From Cyanobacteria bacterium bin.51 (GTDB lineage: Bacteria; Cyanobacteriota; Cyanobacteriia; PCC-6307; Cyanobiaceae), in NCBI GenBank assembly GCA_013203655.1, contig JABMPN010000063.1, positions 1 through 34,817 of the forward strand: a stretch of DNA of 34,817 nt. The letters run 5' to 3'. Shown here piece by piece: positions 16,466-27,249 of this stretch. The notes under the pieces were generated by a model. The model did not search any database. It was not told where the DNA came from and saw nothing but the letters and a program-made list of their open reading frames with translations. Positions within the stretch are counted from its first letter, which is position 1. Each line of letters starts with the position of its first letter. The translations under genes and the position numbers were made by a program.

Positions 16466-16513
16466 CTGCTCCAGGCGCCGGCCCTTTCAGCCCAGGGCCG
16501 GCGCCTGGAGCAG
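16466..16513 (-). terminator. Perfect 20-base-stem hairpin spanning the ndhD stop codon
   Basis: Bases 16466-16485 are the exact reverse complement of 16494-16513, with an 8-base loop (16486-16493) that contains the ndhD TGA. One arm encodes the last residues of NdhD and the other is just downstream. The stem is almost entirely G/C. No T-tract follows, so it may be an mRNA-end stabiliser or a non-canonical terminator rather than a classical intrinsic one. Confidence 0.6.
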
Positions 16514-18154
16514 GGCGGGGGCCATCCACTCTACAGGCTGGGCGTTGCGGATCAGCCCGTTCTCAGGAGGGGAAAGCACGCGGGCCATCACCGCTTGTTC
16601 GCGAAGCACCAGGGCCTCGATGGAGGCGCGGTAGGTGTCGGTGACGATCCTGGGGTACAGGCCAATGCCGATGATCGGCACCAGCAGGCAGGAGATCACG
16701 TAGATCTCACGCGGTTCGGCGTCGACCAGTTGGGTGTTGTGGGCTGCGAGCTCGGGGTTCTCCTTGCCGAAGAAGATCTCCCGCAGCATCGAGAGCAGAT
16801 AGATCGGCGTCAGGATCACCCCCACCGCCGCCAGCCCCGCCATGACGATGCGGAAGCTGAGTGAGTAGGCCTCGCTGGTGACGAAGCCCACAAACACCAT
16901 CAGCTCCGAGACGAAACCGCTCATGCCCGGCAGGGCCAGCGAGGCCAGCGAGCAGACGGTCCAGAGGGCGAACATCTTGCGCATCTTCTGGCCCACTCCG
17001 CCCATCTCATCGAGCTGCAGGGTATGGGTGCGGTCGTAGGTGGCGCCCACCAGGAAGAAGAGGCTGGCACCGATCAGGCCGTGACTCACCATCTGCAGCA
17101 TGGCGCCGCTGGTGCCGAGGGCGCTGAAGCTGCCGATGCCGATCAGCACGAAGCCCATGTGGCTGATCGAGCTGTAGGCGATCTTGCGCTTGAGGTTGCG
17201 CTGGGCGAAGGAGGTCAGGGCTGCGTAGATGATGTTCACCACCCCGAGCACCACCAGCAACGGCGCAAACTGGGCGTGGGCTGCTGGCAGCAGCTGCACG
17301 TTGAAGCGCAGCAGGGCATACCCCCCCATCTTCAGCAGGATGCCGGCCAGCAGCATGTGCACGGGCGCTGTGGCTTCGCCGTGGGCGTCTGGCAGCCAGG
17401 TGTGCAGCGGCACGATCGGCAGCTTCACCCCAAACGCGATCAGCAGGCCGGCGTAGGCCAGAAGCTCAAAGCGCGTGCCGAAATCCTTGGCAGCCAGGGC
17501 CGTGTATTCGAAGCTGGGGGGACCGCCGCCCTGAAAGCCCATGGCCAGAGCCGCAAGCAGGATGAACACCGAGCCGCCGGCGGTGTAAAGGATGAACTTG
17601 GTGGCGGCGTACTGGCGTTTCTTGGCGCCCCAGATCGCCAGCAGCAGATACACCGGCAGCAGTTCCAGCTCCCAGGAGAGGAAGAACAGGAGCATGTCCT
17701 GAACGGCGAAGACGGCGATCTGGCCGCCATCCATCGCCAGGATCAGGAAAAAGAACAGCCGCGGTTTGAAGGTGACCGGCCAGGCCGCCAGCACCGCCAG
17801 GGCGGTGATGAAGCTGGTGAGCAGGATCAGGGGCATCGATAGCCCGTCGGCGCCCACCGACCAGGCCAGGCCGAGATCGGGCACCCACTCCACCCGCTCG
17901 ATCAGCTGCAGGCCCGCCACCGACGGGTCGTAGCCGTTGAGGTAGGCGCCAACGGTGACCAGGAAGGTCAGCAGGGCGACGCCCAGGGCGTACCAGCGGA
18001 TCGTCTTGCCGTCACCCGGATCAGGGATGAAGGGGATCAGCAGCCCGGCCACGATCGGCATCAGGATCGAGACGCTGAGCCAGGGGAAGGCCCCTGCGTG
18101 ATCGTTGCCCAGGACCGCCAGGGCGCCTGGGACAACGGAGAAATCCAGCGGCAC
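16487..18154 (-). CDS. ndhD: NDH-1 subunit D (proton-pumping antiporter-like subunit)
   Basis: Homologue of NuoM/ND4. About 555 residues from a GTG at 18154; the open frame extends to 18277 but those 41 extra residues are unlike the family and would overlap ndhF. N-terminal alignment resumes at [20 protein letters not shown]. Conserved features: [20 protein letters not shown] (membrane Glu), [51 protein letters not shown] and [19 protein letters not shown]. About fourteen helices. The close match in my memory is to NdhD1, the partner of NdhF1 in the respiratory/cyclic complex. It lies 91 bases after ndhF; a perfect hairpin covers its stop. Confidence 0.95.
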   Translation of the reverse strand: MPLDFSVVPGALAVLGNDHAGAFPWLSVSILMPIVAGLLIPFIPDPGDGKTIRWYALGVALLTFLVTVGAYLNGYDPSVAGLQLIERVEWVPDLGLAWSVGADGLSMPLILLTSFITALAVLAAWPVTFKPRLFFFLILAMDGGQIAVFAVQDMLLFFLSWELELLPVYLLLAIWGAKKRQYAATKFILYTAGGSVFILLAALAMGFQGGGPPSFEYTALAAKDFGTRFELLAYAGLLIAFGVKLPIVPLHTWLPDAHGEATAPVHMLLAGILLKMGGYALLRFNVQLLPAAHAQFAPLLVVLGVVNIIYAALTSFAQRNLKRKIAYSSISHMGFVLIGIGSFSALGTSGAMLQMVSHGLIGASLFFLVGATYDRTHTLQLDEMGGVGQKMRKMFALWTVCSLASLALPGMSGFVSELMVFVGFVTSEAYSLSFRIVMAGLAAVGVILTPIYLLSMLREIFFGKENPELAAHNTQLVDAEPREIYVISCLLVPIIGIGLYPRIVTDTYRASIEALVLREQAVMARVLSPPENGLIRNAQPVEWMAPALLQAPALG

Positions 18155-18245
18155 AGACCAACGGAGCAATTCTGGCCGGAGTGTAGAAATACAGGCCGCG
18201 CTTGAGCTCCCCAGATACGGGTTGACACACACAGTGGCGGCAGAC

Positions 18246-20249
18246 CTAGAAACTGCTGAACAGCACCACCAGGGCAATCACGCCGCCGAACACAATCAGG
18301 GCATAGAACTGGGCGCGGCCTGTTTCGAAGTACTTGAGACCCTCGCCGCTGCCGAGGGTGAGCAGGCCGGTGAGGTTGACGACCCCGTCGACCACCTTGG
18401 CGTCCACCTCCAGCACCTGGCGAGCGAGCTTGCGGCTGCCCTTCACGAAAATTCGATCGTTGATGTCGTCGAGGTACCACTTGTTGGCCAGAAAGGCGTT
18501 GAGGCGGGGGAAGCGGCCCGCCACGGCCGTAGCCAGATCCAGCTTGTGCAGGGCGTAGGCCAGGACCGCCACGGTGATGCCGGTGAGCGAGATCGCCACC
18601 GAGGCGCCGGCCAGAGGTAAAAAGTCGCCCCAACTGAACTGCTCGGCCAGCTCGGCGGCCTCGCTGGGGTCGAGCAGGCCAGCGAAGCGGTTGTTCCAGG
18701 GAGTCCCCAGCAGGCCGATCAGCACCGAAGGCACCGCCAGGACCGCCAGCGGGGCGGCCATCTGCCAGCCCGATTCGTGGGGGGTGCTGGCGTGCTGGCC
18801 ATGGCCCCCCTCCTCCGGGGCCGCCTTGCCCGCTTCCGAGAGCAGCTGGGCCTGGAGGGCGGCATCGGTGCCCCGGAACGGACCCTCGAAGGTGAGGAAG
18901 TACAGCCGGAACATGTAGAAGGCGGTCATGCCGGCGGTGACGAAGCCCACCCCCCAGAGCAGGGGAAAGGCGTTGAAGGCCTGGCCGAGAATCTCGTCCT
19001 TGCTCCAGAAGCCCGCCAGCGGAGGGATGCCGCTGATCGCCACGCAGCCGATCAAGAAGGTGGTGGCCGTCACAGGCATGTGGCGCCGCAGGCCACCCAT
19101 CAGGCGCATGTCCTGGGCGAGAACTGGTTCGTGACCCACCACCTCCTCCATGGCGTGGATCACCGACCCAGAGCAGAGGAAGAGCATGGCCTTGAAGAAG
19201 GCGTGGGTCACCAGGTGGAACATGCCCGCCACCGGCGCCCCGCAACCCATCGCCAGAACCATGTAGCCCAGCTGGGAAACCGTGCTGTAAGCCAGGCCCT
19301 TCTTGAGATCCATCTGGGTGAGGGCGATCGAGGCGCCCAGGAAACAGGTGATCGTGCCGATCACGGCAATGAAGGCCTGCACCTCCTCGAACTGGATGTA
19401 GATCGGCTGAAGGCGGGCCACCAGGAACACCCCGGCCGCCACCATCGTGGCCGCATGGATCAGGGCGGAGATCGGGGTGGGACCTTCCATGGCGTCGGGC
19501 AGCCATACGTGCAGGGGGAACTGGGCCGATTTGGCCATCGGTCCCATGAACACCAGCAGGCAGAGGATCACCGCCGCGGGGTGGGAGACGCTGCCATCGG
19601 CCAGGGCCTCGCTGAGGCGGAGGCCGATCTCCTCGAAGCCGAAGCTGCCGGTGGCCCAGAACAGGCCGAGGATGCCGAGCAGCAGGCCGAAATCACCCAC
19701 CCGGTTGACCACAAAGGCCTTCTGGGCGGCATTGGCGGCGCCGTCGCGGTCATACCAGAAGCCGATCAGCAGGTAGGAGCTCATGCCCACCAGCTCCCAG
19801 AACACATAGATCTCAAGCAGGTTGGGGCTGATCACCAGGCCCAGCATCGAGCTGCTGAAAAGGGCCAGATAGGTGAAGAAACGCACGTAACTCTTGTCGT
19901 GCGCCATGTAGCCATCGGAATAGACCATCACCAGCAGGGCGATGGTGGTGACCAGGGCGAGCATCACGGCACCGAGGGCATCGACCCGGAAGCCCATCTG
20001 CAGGTTGAAACTGCCGGCACTGGCCCAGTCGAACAGCACTTCCGTGGGCGGCGCGCCGCCGATCTGCTCAATCAGCACCGCGTAACTGAGCACGGCTGCG
20101 GCGCCGACGCAGCTGATCAGGAACACAGCGACAGGCTTGCGCAACCTGTTGATGGTGCGATTGAAGCTGATCAGGCTGAGGCCGATCAGCGCTGCCCCCA
20201 GCAGGGGTAGCACTGGAATCAACCAGGCGAGTTCCGAGGCCGATGTCAT
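18246..20249 (-). CDS. ndhF: NDH-1 subunit F (proton-pumping antiporter-like subunit)
   Basis: Homologue of NuoL/ND5, 667 residues as expected for NdhF1. Conserved blocks: [60 protein letters not shown] followed by [39 protein letters not shown] and [18 protein letters not shown]. The region after about residue 470 is a soluble His/Gly/Glu-rich loop, then the lateral helix and the last helix ending [11 protein letters not shown] at 20249. Paired with ndhD downstream, the usual F1-D1 order for the form of NDH-1 that works in respiration and cyclic electron flow rather than the CO2-uptake D3/F3 or D4/F4 forms. A perfect hairpin lies 28 bases before its start. Confidence 0.96.
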   Translation of the reverse strand: MTSASELAWLIPVLPLLGAALIGLSLISFNRTINRLRKPVAVFLISCVGAAAVLSYAVLIEQIGGAPPTEVLFDWASAGSFNLQMGFRVDALGAVMLALVTTIALLVMVYSDGYMAHDKSYVRFFTYLALFSSSMLGLVISPNLLEIYVFWELVGMSSYLLIGFWYDRDGAANAAQKAFVVNRVGDFGLLLGILGLFWATGSFGFEEIGLRLSEALADGSVSHPAAVILCLLVFMGPMAKSAQFPLHVWLPDAMEGPTPISALIHAATMVAAGVFLVARLQPIYIQFEEVQAFIAVIGTITCFLGASIALTQMDLKKGLAYSTVSQLGYMVLAMGCGAPVAGMFHLVTHAFFKAMLFLCSGSVIHAMEEVVGHEPVLAQDMRLMGGLRRHMPVTATTFLIGCVAISGIPPLAGFWSKDEILGQAFNAFPLLWGVGFVTAGMTAFYMFRLYFLTFEGPFRGTDAALQAQLLSEAGKAAPEEGGHGQHASTPHESGWQMAAPLAVLAVPSVLIGLLGTPWNNRFAGLLDPSEAAELAEQFSWGDFLPLAGASVAISLTGITVAVLAYALHKLDLATAVAGRFPRLNAFLANKWYLDDINDRIFVKGSRKLARQVLEVDAKVVDGVVNLTGLLTLGSGEGLKYFETGRAQFYALIVFGGVIALVVLFSSF

Positions 20250-20277
20250 CCAGTCCCTGGGCAGTCCCCCGGAGTGT

Positions 20278-20299
20278 AAGCAGACCTCCAGGTCTGCTT
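20278..20299. promoter_or_regulatory. Perfect 10-base inverted repeat upstream of ndhF
   Basis: AAGCAGACCT (20278-20287), CC, AGGTCTGCTT (20290-20299). It sits in the 72-base gap between the NnrU-family stop and the ndhF start, both read on the minus strand. It may be a terminator for the former or an operator/leader hairpin for ndhF. No T-tract follows on the minus strand, which speaks somewhat against a classical terminator. Confidence 0.5.
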
Positions 20300-20321
20300 C
20301 GGGCTGTGTGAGCGACCGCGC

Positions 20322-21023
20322 TCAGCCCAGGGCAGCGCCGAGCGGACCGTTGCCGAAGCTGCTGGCGGCGAGGCCGATGTAGCGATGGCTCCACCAGAGC
20401 GCGCCGATGGCGATGGCGATGCCCAGCTGGGAGGGCCGCAGGAATTCAGCCAGCACCAGCGACTGGCGCCCATCGAGCACGGCTCGAAACGGAAGCACCG
20501 AGGTGTTGGCCTTGACAGCGGCGAAGGCCGGGCCATAGCGGGCGGCCAGGCGCCGATCGCCGTGCCAGATGGCAAACAGGTGATGGGCGATCAGCCCCAC
20601 ACAGGTGACCAGCATGAAACTGCTGCCGATCCAGAGCAGGTGGGTCGCACACCAGAGCACCTGGCCAACGGCCTGGGGATGGCGGCTGATCCGGATGATG
20701 CCGGTGGCGTAGAGCCGCTGCTCAGGTTTGAGCAGCGCCGGGATCTCCAGCAGGTTGTAGGTGGCCGGATAGAGGAAGAAGAAGCTGATTGCCGTGCCGA
20801 TCCAGATCAACGGGATCAGCCCCGCTGTGCCCTGCAGATTCCAGAGCCGTACGCCGTCGTAGCGATGGGCGAGGAAGTAGCCGATCACCAGCACGGCCGA
20901 TGGAATGCTGAGGGCGGCGAACAGCAGCCGCCAGGCCCGTGCGCCGATCCGCTCCTCCCCCCAGACGCGCAAGGCAGCACCGCCGCTGTGGATCACGGCG
21001 AAACCGAGCAGCAGGGCCAGCAT
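20322..21023 (-). CDS. NnrU/Z-ISO family membrane protein, possible 15-cis-zeta-carotene isomerase
   Basis: 233 residues from the ATG at 21023, chosen because the family begins [19 protein letters not shown]; an upstream in-frame start at 21161 adds 46 unlikely residues. About six hydrophobic helices. Family marks: [48 protein letters not shown] and [16 protein letters not shown]. The family includes bacterial NnrU and plant/cyanobacterial Z-ISO, a heme protein that isomerises zeta-carotene. pds and crtB lie about 2.3 and 3.7 kb away, which supports a carotenoid role, but that remains inference. It diverges from rbcR across 155 bases. Confidence 0.8.
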   Translation of the reverse strand: MLALLLGFAVIHSGGAALRVWGEERIGARAWRLLFAALSIPSAVLVIGYFLAHRYDGVRLWNLQGTAGLIPLIWIGTAISFFFLYPATYNLLEIPALLKPEQRLYATGIIRISRHPQAVGQVLWCATHLLWIGSSFMLVTCVGLIAHHLFAIWHGDRRLAARYGPAFAAVKANTSVLPFRAVLDGRQSLVLAEFLRPSQLGIAIAIGALWWSHRYIGLAASSFGNGPLGAALG

Positions 21024-21178
21024 TTCCAGGCTGGACTGGTGTTCTGCAAGGGGCAAGCAACGGCCGCAGCTGGGCGGATTCTGACGGCCTGTTGCCCTTC
21101 GCTGCTCCGCTTGGTCCACCAGCAAGGTTTCCCTTAGAGTTGCCGCACTCAGCTGGAGCAAGCCCCACGGGTCATTCC

Positions 21179-22189
21179 ATGGCTGATCTGCCCTTCACCC
21201 TCGATCAGCTGCGCATCCTGCGGGCCATCGCCAGCGAGGGCAGCTTCAAGAAGGCAGCCGACAGCCTCTACGTGACCCAGCCGGCGGTCAGCCTTCAGAT
21301 CCAGAATCTTGAGAAGCAGCTGGATGTTTCCCTGTTTGATCGGGGCGGACGCAAGGCCCAGCTCACCGAAGCCGGCCACCTGCTGCTGAGCTACTGCGAC
21401 CGGATCCTCGGTCAGTGCCAGGAGGCCTGCCGCTCGATCGAGGATCTCCACAACCTCAAAGGGGGCTCGTTGGTGGTGGGTGCCAGCCAGACCACGGGCA
21501 CCTATCTGATGCCGCGGATGATCGGCCTGTTCCGCCAGAAATATCCCGATGTGGCGGTCCAGCTGCAGGTGCACAGCACCCGGCGCACCAGCTGGAGTGT
21601 GGCCAATGGCCAGGTGGATCTGGCGATCATCGGTGGCGAGCTGCCGTCTGAGCTCAACGACCTGCTGCAGGTGGTGCCCTACGCCAACGATGAACTCGCC
21701 CTGGTGCTGCCGGTCAAACATCCGTTGTCGCGCCTGAGCGAGCTCCACAAAGACGACCTCTACCACCTTGGCTTCGTCTGCCTCGATGCCCAGTCGACCA
21801 CCCGCAAGATGGTGGACCATCTGCTGTCGCGCTCCGGTCTGGAGTTGCAACGTCTCAAGATCGAGATGGAGCTCAACTCCTTCGAGGCGATCAAAAATGC
21901 CGTTCAATCTGGCCTGGGAGCGGCCTTCCTGCCGGTGGTTTCGATCGAGCGGGAACTGGCGACAGGCAGTCTGCAACGTCTCACCGTGGCCGACTTGCTG
22001 GTGCGGCGTCAGCTGAAGTTGATCACCCACCCAGCCCGCTATTGCTCCAGGGCCTCTGAAGCCTTCCGGCGCGAAGTGCTGCCGGAGTTCGCCAGCCCGG
22101 ACAGCCCCCTACGCCAGCCAGCCAAGGCTCCAGCCAGCCCCGAAGTGCTGGCTGGAGCGACGGCCCAGAGCGCTGCGGCTCAGAACTGA
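21179..22189 (+). CDS. rbcR: LysR-family transcriptional regulator RbcR
   Basis: 336 residues from the ATG at 21179. The N-terminal LysR helix-turn-helix reads [20 protein letters not shown] and [20 protein letters not shown], then the linker [20 protein letters not shown]. The effector domain shows [20 protein letters not shown] and the [20 protein letters not shown] block. This is the RbcR/CmpR/NdhR group; the closeness to plastid Ycf30 and cyanobacterial RbcR favours RbcR, which controls RuBisCO genes. The Pro/Ala-rich last 30 residues are variable. It overlaps the convergent DUF3172 gene by 10 bases. Confidence 0.9.
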   Translation: MADLPFTLDQLRILRAIASEGSFKKAADSLYVTQPAVSLQIQNLEKQLDVSLFDRGGRKAQLTEAGHLLLSYCDRILGQCQEACRSIEDLHNLKGGSLVVGASQTTGTYLMPRMIGLFRQKYPDVAVQLQVHSTRRTSWSVANGQVDLAIIGGELPSELNDLLQVVPYANDELALVLPVKHPLSRLSELHKDDLYHLGFVCLDAQSTTRKMVDHLLSRSGLELQRLKIEMELNSFEAIKNAVQSGLGAAFLPVVSIERELATGSLQRLTVADLLVRRQLKLITHPARYCSRASEAFRREVLPEFASPDSPLRQPAKAPASPEVLAGATAQSAAAQN

Positions 22190-22875
22190 TCCCCTTCTGG
22201 GGTGATCCCGACGGCGTCGTCGGCAGCTCCGGCGATGCCGCGCGTCTGGAATTTGTTGCCACTGATGTCGGTCTGGTAAACGCAGCGGACCACGGGTCTG
22301 TCGCGGATCGAGCCGATGTAGGCAAAAGTGTTCATGCGCTGCTTGCACTGGCGCATCTGCTCGGAGGTCACGGCGCCCTCCTTCTGCAGCACACTCCAGT
22401 TCTCCCGGCGGATCACGCAACCGGCCTGCAGGGTCGGCTGGGTCACGAAACTGCTGCTCGGGTTCATGGTCGTGTAGAGCTCGATGTCGTTCACGAAGGC
22501 ACTCGCACCCCACTGCTTGCAGAACTCCGGATCGGGCACGGCGAGATCGAGCTGCTGGCTGCTGGCGATGTTGCCCTGGTTGCCCACCGTGTTGCTGGAG
22601 AGGGCGGTGCCGATGCCGATGCCGACCACCAGCACGCCGGCGAGCACGGCCATGGTGGCCACATTGAACTTGAAGGGCTGGGCAGGGGCCGCCCCGACGC
22701 CTCCAGCGCCGTTGCTCTCGACGCCGCCCCGGCCGCTCTGGCGGCGGGGACGGGATCGTTCGCCGTAGCGCTCCTCGTCGTAGGGCCCGTAGGCGTCGCG
22801 ATCGCCGTTGGTGGTACTCGGACGGTTGCGAGCCGAGGAGGGGTCACGCTCGCGGTCGAAACGGGAACGGTTCAT
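22180..22875 (-). CDS. DUF3172-family protein with one membrane helix
   Basis: 231 residues. The first 68 are Arg/Asp/Gly/Ser-rich and likely disordered ([16 protein letters not shown] and on). One hydrophobic helix follows at about 72-92 ([20 protein letters not shown]), then a compact domain with conserved cysteines ([54 protein letters not shown]). The family is restricted to cyanobacteria/plastid lineages as far as I know and has no established function. It begins one base after the ndhM stop, so the two are co-transcribed. Confidence 0.85.
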   Translation of the reverse strand: MNRSRFDRERDPSSARNRPSTTNGDRDAYGPYDEERYGERSRPRRQSGRGGVESNGAGGVGAAPAQPFKFNVATMAVLAGVLVVGIGIGTALSSNTVGNQGNIASSQQLDLAVPDPEFCKQWGASAFVNDIELYTTMNPSSSFVTQPTLQAGCVIRRENWSVLQKEGAVTSEQMRQCKQRMNTFAYIGSIRDRPVVRCVYQTDISGNKFQTRGIAGAADDAVGITPEGDQF

Positions 22876-22876
22876 C

Positions 22877-23224
22877 TCAGGCCTCCGGGCTGCGGGGCAA
22901 TCCCATCGAGTAATTCAGGACCCGGGCCTCGGGGTTGTACTTCAGCTCGCCGGCCTGCAGCAATTGCCGGATCGTGCCTTCGAGCTCGGAGCCGATCCTG
23001 CGCAGGTTGTATTCGCTGAGATCCTTGCCGGCGTCGGCCGCCACCAGATCCTTGAACCGCTTCTGGACGGCCTGGACCACGGCCGGCTCCCAAAGAAACT
23101 CGTTGTCGGGATCAAGGTCGAGCGTGAGCTTGGTGGGATCGGCCACGAGCTGCTCATCCTCCAGGCGGGCGGTGAACAGCCGTACGTGACGGGTCGTCGA
23201 TTTGAGCAGGAGTTCGTCGGCCAT
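22877..23224 (-). CDS. ndhM: NDH-1 subunit M
   Basis: Oxygenic-photosynthesis-specific soluble subunit of NDH-1, absent from ordinary bacterial complex I. 115 residues: [40 protein letters not shown] and [20 protein letters not shown] are characteristic, ending near [19 protein letters not shown] chose the ATG at 23224, directly before [16 protein letters not shown]; the upstream in-frame start at 23260 adds 12 Pro-rich residues. It diverges from pds across 113 bases. Confidence 0.95.
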   Translation of the reverse strand: MADELLLKSTTRHVRLFTARLEDEQLVADPTKLTLDLDPDNEFLWEPAVVQAVQKRFKDLVAADAGKDLSEYNLRRIGSELEGTIRQLLQAGELKYNPEARVLNYSMGLPRSPEA

Positions 23225-23331
23225 GGAAGGGGAGGGCGGAAGTGCCGGAACAGGACGCACAACCTGACTTTAGGAAGCTCTCGTTCAGCGCTGGGCAGCC
23301 CGGGCCTTTTAAGGTTGATTTTGGTTTTTGA

Positions 23332-25667
<2,336 letters not shown>

Positions 25668-25682
25668 TCTGGCCCCGCAGTT

Positions 25683-26627
25683 TCAAGCGTGTTCACGCTC
25701 ACGACTGCCCAGGCTGAGCCATTCGAGCAGAACCGGGTTGACTTGTTCGGGGGCTTCGTCGTGGGGGCAATGGCCAAGCCCAGGCAGGACCTTCAGCTCC
25801 TGAATGCAGTCGAATTGTTCACTCCACTCCAATGCTTCCGCCGGGCTTTCCCAGGGGTCCAGTTCGCCCCATAGCAGGCGCACCGGCACGGTCAGGCCTG
25901 CCAACAGCTCAGGGGCAAGATGATCGTCGAAAAGATTGATGAATCCCCGGAAGCTCTCCGCCGCTCCCGGATCGGTGCTCGGCCTGTGCAGGATCTCCAC
26001 GAGTTCGGCGTCGATATGGGCGCCACTTGGATAGGCCTTGGCCAGCACCTGGCGGATGAAGGAGGGGCGGGCCAGGATTCGGAACAGGGGCGCCACGATG
26101 CGGCGCTGACGCACCAGCTGCTTCACCAGCGGCCGCAACCGCCGCTCAAAGGCCGGCAGTTTTGCGATGCGCTTCTCATCAAGGGTGCGCTGGGCGCAGT
26201 CGATCAGGATCACCTGGGTGGGGGCGATACCGCGGCTCTCAAGCACCTGGCAAGCCCGCAGGGCCACCAGACCCCCGATGGAATTGCCTACCAGCTGCAG
26301 GGGGGCCTGGCGCTGATTCGGCTCCAGGCCGGCGACGAAGTCGGCCACCTGGGCGGCCCAGAGATCGAAGCAGTAACGCACCGAGCCAGGCAGCTGCGGC
26401 TCGTCCTTGAGCCGGGAGCGTGGCTTGGAGCTGGCCCCGAAACCAAGCAGGTCAAGGGCGTAAACATCAAAACGCTCAGCCAGCACCGGCAGGTTGTGGC
26501 GCCAGTGGGCTGAGCAGGCGCCGAAACCGTGAATCAGGATCACCGTGGAGCGACCCGGGCTATCTCCTTCCGGACCGGCTTGGGCGAAACCGATTGTCTG
26601 GCCCTGCCACTGCCAGGTTGGCGCCAC
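25683..26627 (-). CDS. Alpha/beta hydrolase, pheophytinase/chlorophyll dephytylase-like
   Basis: 314 residues. Oxyanion loop LIHGFGACSAHWRHN; nucleophile elbow GNSIGG with Ser116; acid in LLWGELDPWES; histidine in LPGLGHCPHDEAPEQV, which completes the triad. GNSIGG/GNSLGG elbows with a following PGLGHCPHDE-type end are seen in plant pheophytinase and related chloroplast/cyanobacterial hydrolases, which suggests an ester of phytol or a lipid as substrate. That is inference; many cyanobacterial hydrolases share these traits. It lies 11 bases after the rbp stop, so likely one transcript. Confidence 0.85.
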   Translation of the reverse strand: MAPTWQWQGQTIGFAQAGPEGDSPGRSTVILIHGFGACSAHWRHNLPVLAERFDVYALDLLGFGASSKPRSRLKDEPQLPGSVRYCFDLWAAQVADFVAGLEPNQRQAPLQLVGNSIGGLVALRACQVLESRGIAPTQVILIDCAQRTLDEKRIAKLPAFERRLRPLVKQLVRQRRIVAPLFRILARPSFIRQVLAKAYPSGAHIDAELVEILHRPSTDPGAAESFRGFINLFDDHLAPELLAGLTVPVRLLWGELDPWESPAEALEWSEQFDCIQELKVLPGLGHCPHDEAPEQVNPVLLEWLSLGSREREHA

Positions 26628-26638
26628 GGTTAGATTGA

Positions 26639-27073
26639 TCAGACCGTTGCCGTTTGGTTGGCGAGCAACGACTTCAGCTTCGACAGTTCGCCGGCCCAGC
26701 GTGGATCAGGGGCGCCTTCGGTGACGGTGTCGCTATGCACCACTTTGTTGCTGGCCTTGCGGGCCACGGCGGTCCCTCCGGCTTGACGACGATCACTGCC
26801 GCCGGCGATGGGGGTGCTGCGCGCGTCCTTGCGCTCGGACCGCTCGATTCGCAGGGTGTTGCCGCCGAAATCGCGGCCATTGAGCTGCTCGATCACCGTG
26901 TCGGCAAGCTTTTCTTCATCGACATTGGCGAAACCGAAGCCGCGGCAGGCGCCGGTTTCGCGGTCTTGAACGGTTTTGAAGCGCACGCCTTCACCAACGG
27001 CCTTGAACAGAGCTTCAAGCTCCTTGGCATCAAAAGTTTGCGGCAGGTTGCCGACATAAAGGCGAACGCTCAT
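26639..27073 (-). CDS. RRM-type RNA-binding protein
   Basis: 144 residues with one RNA recognition motif (about 3-80). RNP2 is RLYVGNLP and RNP1 is RGFGFANV; DRETGACRGFGF matches the cyanobacterial Rbp family. The tail after residue 80 is Lys/Arg/Ser/Thr-rich and not glycine-rich, so it is unlike the Gly-rich cold-induced Rbp class. Function in mRNA localisation or stability is known only for relatives. A 176-base leader separates it from cca and contains inverted repeats (27108-27154), so post-transcriptional control is possible. Confidence 0.92.
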   Translation of the reverse strand: MSVRLYVGNLPQTFDAKELEALFKAVGEGVRFKTVQDRETGACRGFGFANVDEEKLADTVIEQLNGRDFGGNTLRIERSERKDARSTPIAGGSDRRQAGGTAVARKASNKVVHSDTVTEGAPDPRWAGELSKLKSLLANQTATV

Positions 27074-27107
27074 GGGAAGTGAGGAGAAATGGAAACAACT
27101 GGCTCTA

Positions 27108-27154
27108 GGCCGCTGATCAATCGATCGACAGGCAGGATCGAGGAGCCAGCGGCC
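27108..27154. repeat. Inverted repeat in the leader of the RNA-binding protein gene
   Basis: GGCCGCTG (27108-27115) and CAGCGGCC (27147-27154) are perfect 8-base complements separated by 31 bases, placed 35-81 bases before the rbp ATG. This could form a 5'-UTR stem or flank a promoter. Confidence 0.4.
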
Positions 27155-27214
27155 CAGGAATCCATGGATGGAAAAGTCTGATGATTAACCGGCACCCCTG
27201 GGGCACGACGGATC

Positions 27215-27232
27215 AGGCATTTGGTAATGCCT
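27215..27232 (-). terminator. Hairpin just downstream of cca
   Basis: AGGCATT-TGGT-AATGCCT forms a perfect 7-base stem with a 4-base loop, 18-35 bases past the cca stop on the minus strand. A smaller CTCTT-CAACT-AAGAG stem overlaps it at its cca-proximal side. There is no T-tract, so termination strength is doubtful. Confidence 0.35.
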
Positions 27233-27249
27233 CTTCAACTAAGAGTAAA

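Noticed and set aside
18155-18277. N-terminal extension of ndhD upstream of the GTG at 18154
   Set aside because: The 41 residues do not resemble NdhD and the upstream ATG would lie inside ndhF.
18061-19506. 481-codon minus-strand frame overlapping ndhF and ndhD in another phase
   Set aside because: Out-of-phase shadow rich in Arg/Gly/Pro; both real genes are secure.
18777-20210. 477-codon plus-strand frame opposite ndhF
   Set aside because: His/Glu/Gln-rich shadow of a membrane protein gene; ndhF is certain on the other strand.
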